Shown one piece after another: positions 53,492 to 62,562 of a DNA stretch of 64,000 nt. Origin of the DNA: Lentisalinibacter sediminis. GTDB lineage: Bacteria > Pseudomonadota > Gammaproteobacteria > Steroidobacterales > Woeseiaceae. The DNA lies in contig NZ_JAPDRF010000001.1 of the NCBI RefSeq assembly GCF_040706615.1, positions 496,001 to 560,000 of the forward strand. Direction: 5' to 3'. The number at the start of each line of letters is the position of its first letter. Within the stretch, counting starts at the first letter, position 1. The notes beneath the pieces are model-generated. The model was given only the letters and a program-made list of their open reading frames with translations. It did no database searches and was not told the DNA's origin. The translations under genes and the position numbers were made by a program.

Positions 53492-53583
53492 CGTGGCAGA
53501 ACGAGCCGGTCCGTGCCTGCACGCAGCGATCCCGCCCAGCTACAGGCTACGACGGCCGGCTGGCCTCGGCGGGCAGTCAACTG

Positions 53584-54894
53584 TCAAAGAAACTGCATCA
53601 TCAGCGTCGCGATGCCGAGGAAAGAGAAAAAGCCCGCGATATCGGTGACGGTAGTGAGAACAATGGAGGACGAGGTGGCCGGGTCCTGACCGAGCCGGGT
53701 CAGGAGAATCGGGATCAGCGCGCCCGCGAAGCCGGCGGCCACCATCGCGAGAATCATCGAGGAGAAGATGACGGCCACGAGCCCGGCCGACTGACTCCAG
53801 AACCACACACCGAGCCCGCAGGTAATGGCGATACCGATGCCGTTCACCAGCCCGACGATGACCTCCTTGCGTACCACCCGCAGCCACTGGCGCACGCTGA
53901 TCTCGCGCAGTGCCAGTCCGCGCATGGTCACGGCGAGGGCCTGGGCGCCGGCGTTACCGGACTGGCCCGCAACTACCGGCAACAGGACCGCCAGCGCCGT
54001 GACCTGGGCGATGGTGGCTTCGAACAGACCGACGACGGCAGCCGCCAGGAACGCGGTCAGCAGATTGATCTGCAGCCAGGGCATGCGCCGCCGAACGGTG
54101 AACATGGGGGTGGACAGCGCCTTCTCCGCGCGGCCGGCACCCACCATGGTCTGGATGTCGATAGACGCGTCCTCCTGGACCGCCCGGGCGAGGTCGTCGT
54201 GCGTCACCGCACCGAGGAAGATGCCTTCGCCGTCGACCACCGGCAGATCCAGGATTCGGTAGCCCTCGAACGCGTGGGTTACGGTTTCCATGGAATCCAT
54301 CGGATGCACGGTCATACTGACCGGCAGCTCGAGCGACGAGAGGGGCAGATCCCGGCTTGCCAGGGCAACGTCTTTCAGCGGTGCCCGCCCGCTCAGGCGA
54401 CCGGCGCCGTCCACCAGGAACAGCGACCGCGCCGTCAGCATGCCGGACTCGCCCAGCGCGCGCAGCAGCTGGCCGACCGTCAGGTCTCGCGGGTATGCCC
54501 CGACGCCCGGGTTCATCACCCGGCCCGCGGTATCGGGCGGGTAGGAACCGAGACGTTCCAACTCGGCGCGCACGGCGGGCTCGAGCCGAGCCTGGCGTCC
54601 GGCACGTTCGTCCTGGGGCAGCGAGGCCATGATCCGCAGGGTCTGTGCCGGTTGCAGCTCTTCCAGGATACGGTCGCCGAGTCCGTCAGGCAGTGCCGTC
54701 AGCAGCCGGGCCGCGCTGTCAGGCATCAGGAATGCGAACACCGGCGCGAGGGTGGCGGCCGACTGACGTGCGACGGCGTCGAGCACTTGCGCCGGCTCCA
54801 GTTCCTCGATACGCCGCGCTGCCTCTACCGGGAAATCGCGCAGATAGCGCCGCGTCATCAGGTCCTCTGCAATCGCCAGATCGTTGCTGGTCAC
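53584..54894 (-). CDS. mgtE: MgtE-family magnesium channel/transporter
   Basis: 436 residues. An N-terminal superhelical domain (about 1-125), a CBS pair (about 135-255; LFLVDGAGRLSGRAPLKDV, LDLPVVDGEGIFLGAVTHDD) and a five-helix membrane domain (about 280-436), with the pore motif region PVVAGQSGNAGAQALAVTMR. It admits Mg2+, and the cytoplasmic domain closes the pore when Mg2+ is plentiful. Its ATG lies in a 4-nt overlap with a second MgtE-like gene that lacks the membrane part, so the two are translated together. Confidence 0.93.
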   Translation of the reverse strand: MTSNDLAIAEDLMTRRYLRDFPVEAARRIEELEPAQVLDAVARQSAATLAPVFAFLMPDSAARLLTALPDGLGDRILEELQPAQTLRIMASLPQDERAGRQARLEPAVRAELERLGSYPPDTAGRVMNPGVGAYPRDLTVGQLLRALGESGMLTARSLFLVDGAGRLSGRAPLKDVALASRDLPLSSLELPVSMTVHPMDSMETVTHAFEGYRILDLPVVDGEGIFLGAVTHDDLARAVQEDASIDIQTMVGAGRAEKALSTPMFTVRRRMPWLQINLLTAFLAAAVVGLFEATIAQVTALAVLLPVVAGQSGNAGAQALAVTMRGLALREISVRQWLRVVRKEVIVGLVNGIGIAITCGLGVWFWSQSAGLVAVIFSSMILAMVAAGFAGALIPILLTRLGQDPATSSSIVLTTVTDIAGFFSFLGIATLMMQFL

Positions 54895-55778
54895 GTCCTT
54901 CTCCCCGTGTCGGGGCCGGCAGACCGGCCATCGGCGAATTGCAGGAGGCCGCCGACGAAACCCACGAACGCATCCGCCAGCGCGACCGGCAAGGCATCGT
55001 CAGCACGGCCGGCAGCAGTGGACTCGACCGCCAGCGCTTCACGCAGCGCGCTGCGCGAGATCGTGCCGATGACGTGTTCCTGCCGACTGACGACCGGCAG
55101 GCTGAGGTAACGGTCCCAGGCCTCCAGCGGCCGGATGGCCGCGACACGCGCCCGTGCGGACAGCGGCGCAACGCTGCGGTCAGTGATCTCGCCGAGCGGC
55201 GTGCGCCCGCTGTAGCGCAGGAGCAGAACCGGATCGACGAGGCCGGACAGGCGCCGCTGTTCGTCGACCACGATGACGCAGCCGCTTTCCGCCCGCGTGG
55301 CCTGGCGCACCAGCTCCCGCGCGTCTGCGACCGTCTGAGCGGCACCCTGAGTCAGTATCGCAGGCGTCATGTGTGCACCCACCGTATCGGCCGGGAAGTC
55401 GAGGGTGGCACGCAGATCGCGGCGCACCGCCCGCGGCAGCTCTGCGAGGACCGCTGCCCGGAAATCGGCGCGCATCAGGCGCAGGAGCCCCGCCGCATTC
55501 TGGTAAGCCAGGCCCCGCAGCACGGCGGCTGCAGTGTCTGGCGGCATGCCGGCCAGTCGCTCACAGGCGACTGAGGGACCCATACGGGCGATCACGCGGC
55601 TGGCGAAACGTGCCGGAATATCCGCCAGCAGGGCCCGCGCCTTCGCCGGCTCCATCGCGGTCAGGGCTCGCGCCGCCGTGTCGGGCTGGCGGTCGATGAA
55701 CGACAGAATCAGCGAGCGCGGTGTTTTCGCCGTCTTTCCGGCCCTGTCCCTAGCCACCGTCCTGACCCGCCTCGCCAC
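54891..55778 (-). CDS. Membrane-less MgtE-N/CBS protein, partner of MgtE
   Basis: 295 residues. Residues about 20-135 resemble the MgtE N superhelix (LADIPARFASRVIARMGPS, LAGMPPDTAAAVLRGL), followed by two CBS-like repeats (CVIVVDEQRRLSGLVDP, YLSLPVVSRQEHVIGTISRS). The reading ends near the point where MgtE would enter the membrane, so the channel domain is missing. It overlaps mgtE by 4 nt and mscS by 29 nt. A regulatory subunit that mixes with the MgtE cytoplasmic dimer is the most natural idea. It could also sense a nucleotide or Mg2+ for the MscS channel. Both are inference. Confidence 0.75.
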   Translation of the reverse strand: MARRVRTVARDRAGKTAKTPRSLILSFIDRQPDTAARALTAMEPAKARALLADIPARFASRVIARMGPSVACERLAGMPPDTAAAVLRGLAYQNAAGLLRLMRADFRAAVLAELPRAVRRDLRATLDFPADTVGAHMTPAILTQGAAQTVADARELVRQATRAESGCVIVVDEQRRLSGLVDPVLLLRYSGRTPLGEITDRSVAPLSARARVAAIRPLEAWDRYLSLPVVSRQEHVIGTISRSALREALAVESTAAGRADDALPVALADAFVGFVGGLLQFADGRSAGPDTGRRT

Positions 55779-56547
55779 GCCCCCGGACGGCGGTCAGGAT
55801 CAGCACCCGGCCCGCCTCCAACCGGTGGGCGGGCAGCAGCACCCGTCCCTCATCCGTCTCGACGGCTATGTGCGTGCGGGAGATTTCGAGCAGTTCGCCC
55901 TCGACGTCTTCGACCCGCAGCCGCATGCCGGGCAGGAGCACGTGACGGGCGTTGCGGGCGGCGATGAGATTGGAGACAAATGTGCCGGAACCCGCCGCGA
56001 ACGAGACCACCACGCCGAACACGCCGCCGCCCAGGATGATGGCGAAGGCGATCAACAGTATCGCCACCTCTATCCCGGCTTGATCCAGACCGATGATGAG
56101 CGCGATGGCGAGAATGGCCAGCTGGGCCAGACGGCCGAGCAGTCCGGCGGTGCGCAGCTCGGCCGCCTCGGCCGAGGAGGCGACGAACTCGCGCAGATAG
56201 ACACTCGCGAAATAGCCGACCACCAGTATCGAGGCCCCGATGATCACGCTCGGCAGATGGGCCACGAGCTGATTCAGCCACTGCCCGATGGAACCGATGC
56301 CGACCACGCCCGCCGCGAGCACCAGTGCCAGAATCAACACCAGCCAGAAAGCGATCTCGCCGGTGACCGTCGTGAAGGCGAGTGAGATGCGCACCCCCGC
56401 TGCGGAGCCCCGACGGAGCGTCCGCTCGAGCAGGCGATTGGCTAACTCGGCGGAACGGCGGGCGCCCCGGCGTGCCAGTCGGGCCAGGAACCAGCCGGCG
56501 ATGACGATCAGCAATGCGGCGACCAGCGACGGCAGGTTGGCCGCCAC
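55750..56547 (-). CDS. MscS-family mechanosensitive channel
   Basis: 265 residues from GTG 56547. The frame is open for about 110 nt further upstream, but no ATG, GTG or TTG occurs there, so a CTG start could add residues. Membrane helices are around LPSLVAALLIVIAGWFLARL, IAFWLVLILALVLAAGVVGI and LAILAIALIIGL. The pore helix with small residues (IILGGGVFGVVVSFAAGSG) leads into the MscS beta domain (VLLPGMRLRVEDVEGELLEI). The alpha-beta C-terminal cage is cut short, so this is a minimal MscS. It heads the mscS/MgtE-N/mgtE operon. Confidence 0.85.
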   Translation of the reverse strand: MAANLPSLVAALLIVIAGWFLARLARRGARRSAELANRLLERTLRRGSAAGVRISLAFTTVTGEIAFWLVLILALVLAAGVVGIGSIGQWLNQLVAHLPSVIIGASILVVGYFASVYLREFVASSAEAAELRTAGLLGRLAQLAILAIALIIGLDQAGIEVAILLIAFAIILGGGVFGVVVSFAAGSGTFVSNLIAARNARHVLLPGMRLRVEDVEGELLEISRTHIAVETDEGRVLLPAHRLEAGRVLILTAVRGRGEAGQDGG

Positions 56548-56849
56548 GGCCTGATAGACCCCGCTCAGGGTCTGGGTCAGGAAACTCGATGGGGACGTCT
56601 CGGCGGTTCCCAGGATACTGCTCTCTAGCTGCGACTGAGTTTCATCATACAGACGGATGTCCCCGCCACCCAGGAGTCGAGCGATGGACGTCGCGCTTCA
56701 TGGAGGGAGAACGGTCGGTCAGCCGGACGGGAGCGCCAGGCCTGACGCCGACGGCCCCGGCCGGCCAGGCCGGAGCGATCTCCGAAAGCGTTATGCCGGG
56801 GTTGGAATTTTCTCGAACCTGTCGAGAATTCGTCTCTAATTCATTGACT
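56548..56849. other. Intergenic region, mscS operon leader
   Basis: 302 bp without a recognisable gene. It contains an inverted repeat TTCTCGA-acctg-TCGAGAA (56810-56828) close to the end of the small periplasmic protein gene. No U-tract follows, so its role is unclear. No Mg2+ sensing leader could be recognised by eye upstream of mscS. Confidence 0.4.
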
Positions 56850-57392
56850 TTAATCAGGTTCTGATACGCTTTGTTCACGCTCCGCCAATACCCGTATCGG
56901 CGCTCCGTCTCCTTCGGGCCGCAACAGATAGCCGCCTTCGGCCTCCGGGTCCGGGATCACCTCTGCCGCGAAGGGCAATTCCCGCTCGCCATCCGGTTGA
57001 TCGTCCCGCAGCCGCCAGTAGCGACCGTCGTCGCTGACGTAACGCCGCCAATCCCGGCCGCGACGATGCTCGTGGACGAACGCCACGATCCGGATATCCC
57101 GGAAGCGGGCCCGGTAGGCGTCGGACCTCCTGTCGCCAGACCTGTCGCCGCGTCCTTCCATGAGCGTCGAGTAGCGGCGGGAGCCCTCCTCCCCGGACGC
57201 CGCCGCGGACAGCTTCTCCGCCGCGAGACGGTCGAAACAGGCCAGCCGCTCGCCGTCGTCCTCCAGCGCCACGCACTGCCTGAGTTCGGCGGTGGACCAG
57301 GTCTGCGCCGACGCGATTGCCGGGCACAGCAAGAGCAGGACGCTCGCCGGCACCGACGCGAAGGCGAGGGGTACCAGCCGGCGCTCCATCAT
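56850..57392 (-). CDS. Small secreted protein of unknown function, downstream of galU
   Basis: 180 residues. Signal peptide (LVPLAFASVPASVLLLLCPAIASAQ, read as LVPLAFASVPASV and LLLLCPAIASAQ), then the motif ELRQCVALEDDGERLACFDR, two cysteines spaced as in several periplasmic protein families with the C-x-(acid)-x-RLACYD pattern. The middle is rich in Arg/Asp (GDRSGDRRSDAYRARFRD). It overlaps galU by 4 nt (ATGATG), so it is translated together with it. The function is not recognised; a cell-envelope role would fit the signal peptide. Confidence 0.65.
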   Translation of the reverse strand: MMERRLVPLAFASVPASVLLLLCPAIASAQTWSTAELRQCVALEDDGERLACFDRLAAEKLSAAASGEEGSRRYSTLMEGRGDRSGDRRSDAYRARFRDIRIVAFVHEHRRGRDWRRYVSDDGRYWRLRDDQPDGERELPFAAEVIPDPEAEGGYLLRPEGDGAPIRVLAEREQSVSEPD

Positions 57393-58261
57393 CCCGCGCG
57401 ACTCCGCAGGTACTCCCGGAACGGCTCGCCCAGCGTCGGGTGCTTCAGGGCCAGCTCCACCGTCGCCTGCAGATAGCCGAGCTTGCTGCCGCAGTCGTAG
57501 CGCGTGCCTTCGAAGGTGTAGGCGTAGACCGGATGGCTATCCAGCATGGCGGCAATGGCATCGGTCAACTGGATCTCGCCGCCGGCGCCCCGCTCGGTCT
57601 TCTCCAGCTTGTCGAAGACCATCGGGTCCAGCAGGTAGCGACCCACCACGGCCAGCGTCGACGGTGCGTCCTCCGGCGCAGGTTTCTCCACCATCTGGCG
57701 GATTCGCTGGCGCCCCGGTGCATCCTCTTCCACCGCCACGATGCCGTAGCTGGAAGTCTTGTCCCTGGGGACTTCCTGAACCGCCAGAACACTGCCGTCG
57801 TGATCGGCATATTCGGCCGCCATCTGCTTCAGACAGGGCACCTCGGCGTCGATCAGATCGTCGGCCAGATGGACGAAGAACGGCTCGTTGCCGACCGCAG
57901 GCCGGGCGCAGAGCACGGCATGGCCAAGACCGAGGGGGATGCCCTGGCGGATGAACACGCAATCCACGCCTGCCGGCAGCGTGTTTCGCACCGAATCCAG
58001 CAAACGTTGCTTGCCGGATTCGGCGAGAGCGCGCTCCAGCTCCGGATCGACGTCGAAGTGGTCCTCGATCGCCCGCTTCGTGCTGCCCGTGACGAATACG
58101 AGCTTGGTCGCACCCGCCGCGATGGCCTCTTCCACCGCGTACTGGATCAGCGGCTTGTCGACGACCGGCAACATCTCCTTCGGACTGGCCTTGGTGGCGG
58201 GCAGGAAACGGGTGCCCCTGCCGGCGACGGGGAAAACGGCGGTCCTTACCGGTTTGCTCAA
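57389..58261 (-). CDS. galU: UTP-glucose-1-phosphate uridylyltransferase
   Basis: 290 residues. GRGTRFLPATKASPKEM forms the nucleotide and Mg site; PLIQYAVEEAIAAG, GLGHAVLCARP, GSVLAVQEVP and GEIQLTDAIAAML are family motifs. It makes UDP-glucose for envelope polysaccharides and other glycosyl transfers. Normal length. Confidence 0.96.
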   Translation of the reverse strand: MSKPVRTAVFPVAGRGTRFLPATKASPKEMLPVVDKPLIQYAVEEAIAAGATKLVFVTGSTKRAIEDHFDVDPELERALAESGKQRLLDSVRNTLPAGVDCVFIRQGIPLGLGHAVLCARPAVGNEPFFVHLADDLIDAEVPCLKQMAAEYADHDGSVLAVQEVPRDKTSSYGIVAVEEDAPGRQRIRQMVEKPAPEDAPSTLAVVGRYLLDPMVFDKLEKTERGAGGEIQLTDAIAAMLDSHPVYAYTFEGTRYDCGSKLGYLQATVELALKHPTLGEPFREYLRSRAG

Positions 58262-58367
58262 TGTCGCGCTCCTCTTCTGGGTGACGCGACCAGTTTAGCG
58301 AGAGGACCCCGGGTTGGCCATGCGGTCCCCGCCCCGGGGCGGCGGGGACCGGGCGCGACCGGCCGGT

Positions 58368-58655
58368 CTACTCGGCGGATTTCTCCGCGGCAGCGAGACG
58401 GATGTTGTCCCGATTGGCGGCAAGGATGCGCTCTCCCACACCCTTCACCGCCAGCAGGTCGTCGACGCTGCGAAACGGACCGTTCGCCTGCCGATAGGCC
58501 ACGATGGCGCGGGCGCGGGCAATGCCGATCCCGTCCAACTCGGCCGCGATGGTCTCGGCGTCCGCCGTATTGACGTTCACCGGGCCCGAGACGGCGGCCA
58601 GCGGCGCCAGCAGGCCCGCGAGCAACGCCGTGATCCATGGGGTTTTCCTGGTCAT
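58368..58655 (-). CDS. ComEA-like helix-hairpin-helix protein
   Basis: 95 residues from ATG 58655 with GGAGG 9 nt upstream. Signal peptide (PWITALLAGLLAPLAAVSG), then the DNA-binding double HhH: VNVNTADAETIAAELDGIG and FRSVDDLLAVKGVGERILA. Small periplasmic ComEA-type proteins bind incoming DNA during natural transformation. No other competence gene is near, so the role here is open. Confidence 0.88.
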   Translation of the reverse strand: MTRKTPWITALLAGLLAPLAAVSGPVNVNTADAETIAAELDGIGIARARAIVAYRQANGPFRSVDDLLAVKGVGERILAANRDNIRLAAAEKSAE

Positions 58656-58770
58656 TTCACTGTTCCTCCGGTTACGGTTCCGCGGACGACGACTCTGCGC
58701 CCGCATACCGGAGGATCATGCCGGGGTGGCGCGGCGGCAGCCGGCCGTCATTCTCGCCGAAGCGTGGAGA

Positions 58771-59985
58771 TTAGGCCGGCGAGCGCGCGATCTCGCCCTG
58801 GCGCAGCAGGGAATCGAAGCGGACCTTCTCGGCCGGTCTCTGGGTCTCCCAGGCCTTGCAGCTCGGACACTGCCAGAGCAACTGCATGCTGGAGAAACCG
58901 CATTCCTTGCAGCGATAGCGCGGGGAGCGCCGCGCGAGCAGGGCGAGGCCTTCGCGGATCCGCGCGAGGGCCTCCCGGCGCGGCTCGCTGCCCGCGGTCG
59001 CGAGTTCCTGGCCGGCCACAAAAGAGGCCAGCGTCGGCTCCGTGAGAATGTAGTGCTCGACGCAATCGTCGATGACCGGCCCACGCAGGTCGTGCAGGAT
59101 CGCGCTGTAGGCGATGGCGGTCCGATAGTCTGCATCGCGCCGGATCAGCGCGTCGATCTCCTGCTGCAACTCGCCGACCCTGCCGGTGGCCGCCAGCAGA
59201 TCCGCCATGCGTGGCAGGATCTCCACCAGGAAATCCGGGTGTTCCTCGAGAGTGCGGCGATAGAGGCGCAGCGCCGTACGGGCGTCCCCCTGCTCCCGCG
59301 CGATGCGGGCGCGGTCGAGGGCGCCGCGCACGGTGGGCCGGCGACGGCTGCGGGCCTTGCGCAGCAGGTTCCGGGCCCGCTGCCATTCCCCGCGCTCCAT
59401 GGCCTGCTCGGCCAGCTCGCAATAGTAATGAGGTACCCGCCGGCTCATGGAACCACGACTGTCCTCGAGTCGCTCGCCGGTCTCGATCGCCTTCTCCCAC
59501 TCGTGTTCCTGCTCGTAGATGCCGCAGAGCGCGAGCAGCGCGTCCTCCCGGTACACCGGCTTGTCCGTCAGCGTCTCGAACATCTTCTCGGCCCGATCCA
59601 GCAAGCCGGCCCGCAGGTAATCGCGAGCGAGCGCGTTCATCGCCTCGTCCCGTTGCTCCGTCGAGAGATCCGGCCGGGCGATGATGTTCTGGTGGATGCG
59701 GATCGCGCGGTCCACCTCGCCGCGCCGGCGGAACAGGCTGCCGAGAGCAAAGTGGGTCTCCAGGGTGTCGTCATCGACGCGGACGACCTTCAGGAACAGG
59801 TCGAGCGCCTGATCCGTCTGCTCGTTCAGCAGGAAATTGAGGCCCTTCAGGTAGTCGGTGCTGAGATTGCCGCCGTTCTCTTCCCGCTCACGGCTGCTCT
59901 CGCCGAACCGGCCGAACAGCCACCCGGCTGCCGCGATGAGCAGAAATAACCCGGCAAGCAGAAATGCCTGGTTACTCGGCAGCAT
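58771..59985 (-). CDS. lapB: Lipopolysaccharide assembly protein B
   Basis: 404 residues. One N-terminal membrane helix (FLLAGLFLLIAAAGWLFGR) is followed by about nine TPR repeats in the cytoplasm, then a C-terminal rubredoxin-like metal site with two Cys pairs, CKECGF and CPSCKAW. LapB (YciM) steers FtsH to degrade LpxC and so sets LPS synthesis. It overlaps lapA by 14 nt. Confidence 0.95.
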   Translation of the reverse strand: MLPSNQAFLLAGLFLLIAAAGWLFGRFGESSREREENGGNLSTDYLKGLNFLLNEQTDQALDLFLKVVRVDDDTLETHFALGSLFRRRGEVDRAIRIHQNIIARPDLSTEQRDEAMNALARDYLRAGLLDRAEKMFETLTDKPVYREDALLALCGIYEQEHEWEKAIETGERLEDSRGSMSRRVPHYYCELAEQAMERGEWQRARNLLRKARSRRRPTVRGALDRARIAREQGDARTALRLYRRTLEEHPDFLVEILPRMADLLAATGRVGELQQEIDALIRRDADYRTAIAYSAILHDLRGPVIDDCVEHYILTEPTLASFVAGQELATAGSEPRREALARIREGLALLARRSPRYRCKECGFSSMQLLWQCPSCKAWETQRPAEKVRFDSLLRQGEIARSPA

Positions 59986-60271
59986 CTTGCAGCGGCAGGC
60001 TGCGCAGCTTGCTCACCTCCTGCTCCGCGGCGGCCAGGTTCTTGCGCAGCCGCCGGCGCTCGGCCACCGATCTCAGGACGAAGAACCCGGCACAGAACAG
60101 GCCGAACAGCCAGCCCAGGGCGAAGGTGATGGTGAAAGCGACCGCGATCTGGGTCTGGACCGTCGTGAAAGCCAGATCGAGGCTGACTTCCTGGGTGTTC
60201 AGCCAGGTGAAGACGATGATCGCCACGAGCAGGGCGATGATGAGGACGATGGTCGCGATCTTGCGCAGCAT
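59972..60271 (-). CDS. lapA: Lipopolysaccharide assembly protein A (DUF1049)
   Basis: 99 residues. Two membrane helices (IATIVLIIALLVAIIVFTWL and ITFALGWLFGLFCAGFFVL) with the conserved NTQEVSLDLAF between them and a C-terminal coiled coil (RLRKNLAAAEQEVSKLRSL). It partners LapB. The gene order rpsA-ihfB-lapA-lapB is conserved. Confidence 0.93.
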   Translation of the reverse strand: MLRKIATIVLIIALLVAIIVFTWLNTQEVSLDLAFTTVQTQIAVAFTITFALGWLFGLFCAGFFVLRSVAERRRLRKNLAAAEQEVSKLRSLPLQDAAE

Positions 60272-60364
60272 ACCGGCACCTGAATCAGCAGCGGGGCTCA
60301 GCGGAGCACCCCCTCATGAGTCTAGTGCAGATGGCTGCCGATTGGTAAGCCCGCCGCGCGCCGT

Positions 60365-60667
60365 TCAGTTCTTGATGGGGAGGTGTCGGCTCTCGTTGAC
60401 CCGCTCGCGCAGGTCCTTGCCCGGCTTGAAATGGGGGACGTGCTTGCCGGAGAGTGCGACGGCCTCGCCGGTCTTCGGATTGCGCCCCATGCGCGGGGGA
60501 CGGTAGTGCAGGGAGAAGCTGCCGAAGCCGCGGATCTCGATGCGATCGCCGCGGGCCAGCGCATCGCTCATGATCTCGAGCAGATGCTTGACCGCCAGCT
60601 CGACGTCTTTCGCGGGCAGATGCTTCTGCTTCCTGGCGATTATCTCGATCAGTTCAGACTTCGTCAT
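60365..60667 (-). CDS. ihfB: Integration host factor subunit beta
   Basis: 100 residues. MTKSELIEIIARKQKHLPAK, RIEIRGFGSFSLHYRPPRMG, and the DNA arm GRNPKTGEAVALSGKHVPHF with intercalating Pro. Pairs with IhfA (44659). It follows rpsA by 98 nt. Confidence 0.97.
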   Translation of the reverse strand: MTKSELIEIIARKQKHLPAKDVELAVKHLLEIMSDALARGDRIEIRGFGSFSLHYRPPRMGRNPKTGEAVALSGKHVPHFKPGKDLRERVNESRHLPIKN

Positions 60668-60722
60668 AGGTGCGTTCGCTTTCTTCCGCCCGCGCAGCCG
60701 CGCGGCTCCCCGCTATCCGCAA

Positions 60723-60753
60723 GGCGCCCGGGCAGTGCTCCCGCCCGGGCGCC
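60723..60753 (-). other. Perfect 11-bp GC hairpin between rpsA and ihfB
   Basis: GGCGCCCGGGC (60753-60743) pairs with GCCCGGGCGCC (60733-60723), 9-nt loop. No U-tract follows, so it is not a standard terminator. It may protect the 3' end of rpsA mRNA or reduce read-through into ihfB. Confidence 0.7.
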
Positions 60754-60765
60754 TCCGGTCCCCTG

Positions 60766-62448
60766 TCAGTCGGAATTGCCGGAGATCTGCTCCTTCAGCA
60801 GCTCGCCCAGCGTCGTGCCGGAAGCACTGCTGCCGGACTCCGACTTGTAGCTCGCGACGGCTTCCTGCTCCTCGTGGGCCTCCTTGGCCTTGATGGAGAG
60901 TTGCACGCTGCGGTTCTTGCGATCCACCGCCGTGAACTTGGCCTCCACCTCTTCGCCGGTCTTCAGCACGGTGCGGGCGTCTTCCACCCGTCCGCGCGCC
61001 AGCTCCGAGGCACGGAGATAGCCGGTAATGCCGCCGCCGAGATCGACCTCGGCACCGCGGGCATCCACTTCCGTGACCGTGCCCTTGACGATGCTGCCCT
61101 TCGGGTTCTGCGCCAGCCAGGACGAGAAAGGATCCTGGTCGAGCTGCTTGATGCCGAGGGAGATCCGCTCGCGCTCCGGGTCGATGGCGAGCACCATGGC
61201 TTCGACTTCCTGACCCTTTCGGTAATTGCGCACCATGTCCTCTCCGCCCTCGTCCCAGGAGATGTCGGACAGATGCACCAGCCCGTCGATGTCGCCTTCC
61301 AGGCCGATGAAAATGCCGAAGTCGGTGATGGACTTGATCTGGCCGCTGACCTTGTCGCCCCGGTTGTAGTTGGCGGCGAACTCGGCCCACGGATTCGGCT
61401 TGCACTGCTTGATGCCGAGCGAGATGCGGCGGCGGTCCTCGTCGATATCGAGCACCATCACCTCCACTTCGTCGCCGACCTGCACGACCCGCGAGGGATT
61501 GACGTTTTTGTTCGTCCAGTCCATCTCGGAGACGTGGACCAGGCCCTCGACGCCGTCCTCGATCTCCACAAAGCAGCCGTAGTCGGCAATATTCGTGACG
61601 CGGCCGAAGATGCGGGTGGTCGGCGGGTAGCGCCGGCTGATGTTCTGCCACGGATCGGCGCCCAGCTGCTTGATGCCGAGGGAGACGCGCTGACGCTCGC
61701 GGTCGAACTTCAGGATCTTCACCTCGATCTCGTCGCCGACGTTGACGATCTCGGAGGGATGCTTCACCCGCTTCCACGCCATGTCGGTGATGTGCAGCAG
61801 GCCGTCGATGCCGCCGAGATCCACGAAGGCACCGTAGTCGGTCAGGTTCTTCACGATACCCTTGACCACATGGCCTTCCTGCAGGCTCTCCAGCAGCGCC
61901 TCGCGCTCGGCGCTGTACTCTTCCTCGACCACCGCGCGGCGGGACACCACCACGTTGTTCCTGCGCTGGTCGAGTTTGATGACCTTGAATTCGAGTACCT
62001 TGCCCTCGAGGTAGGACGGGTCGCGCACCGGCCGCACGTCGACCAGCGAGCCGGGCAGGAACGCCCGCACGTTGTCGATCTCGACCGTGAAGCCGCCCTT
62101 GACGCGGCCGTTGATGACGCCGTTGACGATCTCGCCCTTCTCGAACGCCTCTTCCAGGTGCGTCCAGGTCCGGGCGCGGATGGCCTTCTCCCGGGACAGG
62201 CGCGTCTCGCCGAAACCGTCCTCGACGGCGTCCAGCGCCACCTCGACGGTGTCGCCGACCGCGACGTCGACTTCGCCGTTCTCGTTCTGGAACTGTTCGG
62301 CCGGGATGACCGCCTCGGATTTCAGGCCGGCGTTGACGATGACGACGTCTTCGTTAACGGAAACGACCTTGCCGTTCAGGATGGAGCCAGGTTTGATCTG
62401 TTGACTGGCGATGCTCTCTTCGAAGAGCTCAGCAAATGATTCAGACAT
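60766..62448 (-). CDS. rpsA: 30S ribosomal protein S1
   Basis: 560 residues from ATG 62448 (MSESFAELFEESI, as in other S1 proteins); an ATG 15 nt earlier is possible. Six S1 RNA-binding repeats, for example GSILNGKVVSVNEDVVIVN, GIVKNLTDYGAFVDLGG and GQIKSITDFGIFIGLEG. S1 brings mRNA to the ribosome. No strong Shine-Dalgarno sequence precedes the start, which is also the case for E. coli rpsA. Confidence 0.97.
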   Translation of the reverse strand: MSESFAELFEESIASQQIKPGSILNGKVVSVNEDVVIVNAGLKSEAVIPAEQFQNENGEVDVAVGDTVEVALDAVEDGFGETRLSREKAIRARTWTHLEEAFEKGEIVNGVINGRVKGGFTVEIDNVRAFLPGSLVDVRPVRDPSYLEGKVLEFKVIKLDQRRNNVVVSRRAVVEEEYSAEREALLESLQEGHVVKGIVKNLTDYGAFVDLGGIDGLLHITDMAWKRVKHPSEIVNVGDEIEVKILKFDRERQRVSLGIKQLGADPWQNISRRYPPTTRIFGRVTNIADYGCFVEIEDGVEGLVHVSEMDWTNKNVNPSRVVQVGDEVEVMVLDIDEDRRRISLGIKQCKPNPWAEFAANYNRGDKVSGQIKSITDFGIFIGLEGDIDGLVHLSDISWDEGGEDMVRNYRKGQEVEAMVLAIDPERERISLGIKQLDQDPFSSWLAQNPKGSIVKGTVTEVDARGAEVDLGGGITGYLRASELARGRVEDARTVLKTGEEVEAKFTAVDRKNRSVQLSIKAKEAHEEQEAVASYKSESGSSASGTTLGELLKEQISGNSD

Positions 62449-62528
62449 TGATTTGGAAACCATGCCGCCCGCAGGCAGCCCTCGTTGAAATTACACGCCT
62501 GCCGCTTCCTGCGACCGACGGTCCACAC

Positions 62529-62557
62529 AAAATAAAAGCCGGACTACCCTGTCCGAC
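62529..62557 (-). terminator. Intrinsic terminator between cmk and rpsA
   Basis: Minus strand GTCGGAC (62557-62551) pairs with GTCCGGC (62544-62538, one G·U), 6-nt loop, then UUUUAUUUU (62537-62529). It lies just after the cmk stop and would limit read-through from aroA-cmk into rpsA. Confidence 0.75.
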
Positions 62558-62562
62558 CTGCA

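Noticed and set aside
56548..56849. Mg2+-sensing riboswitch (M-box or mgtA-type) upstream of the mscS-mgtE operon
   Set aside because: I could not recognise the conserved core. A covariance-model search would be needed to claim it.
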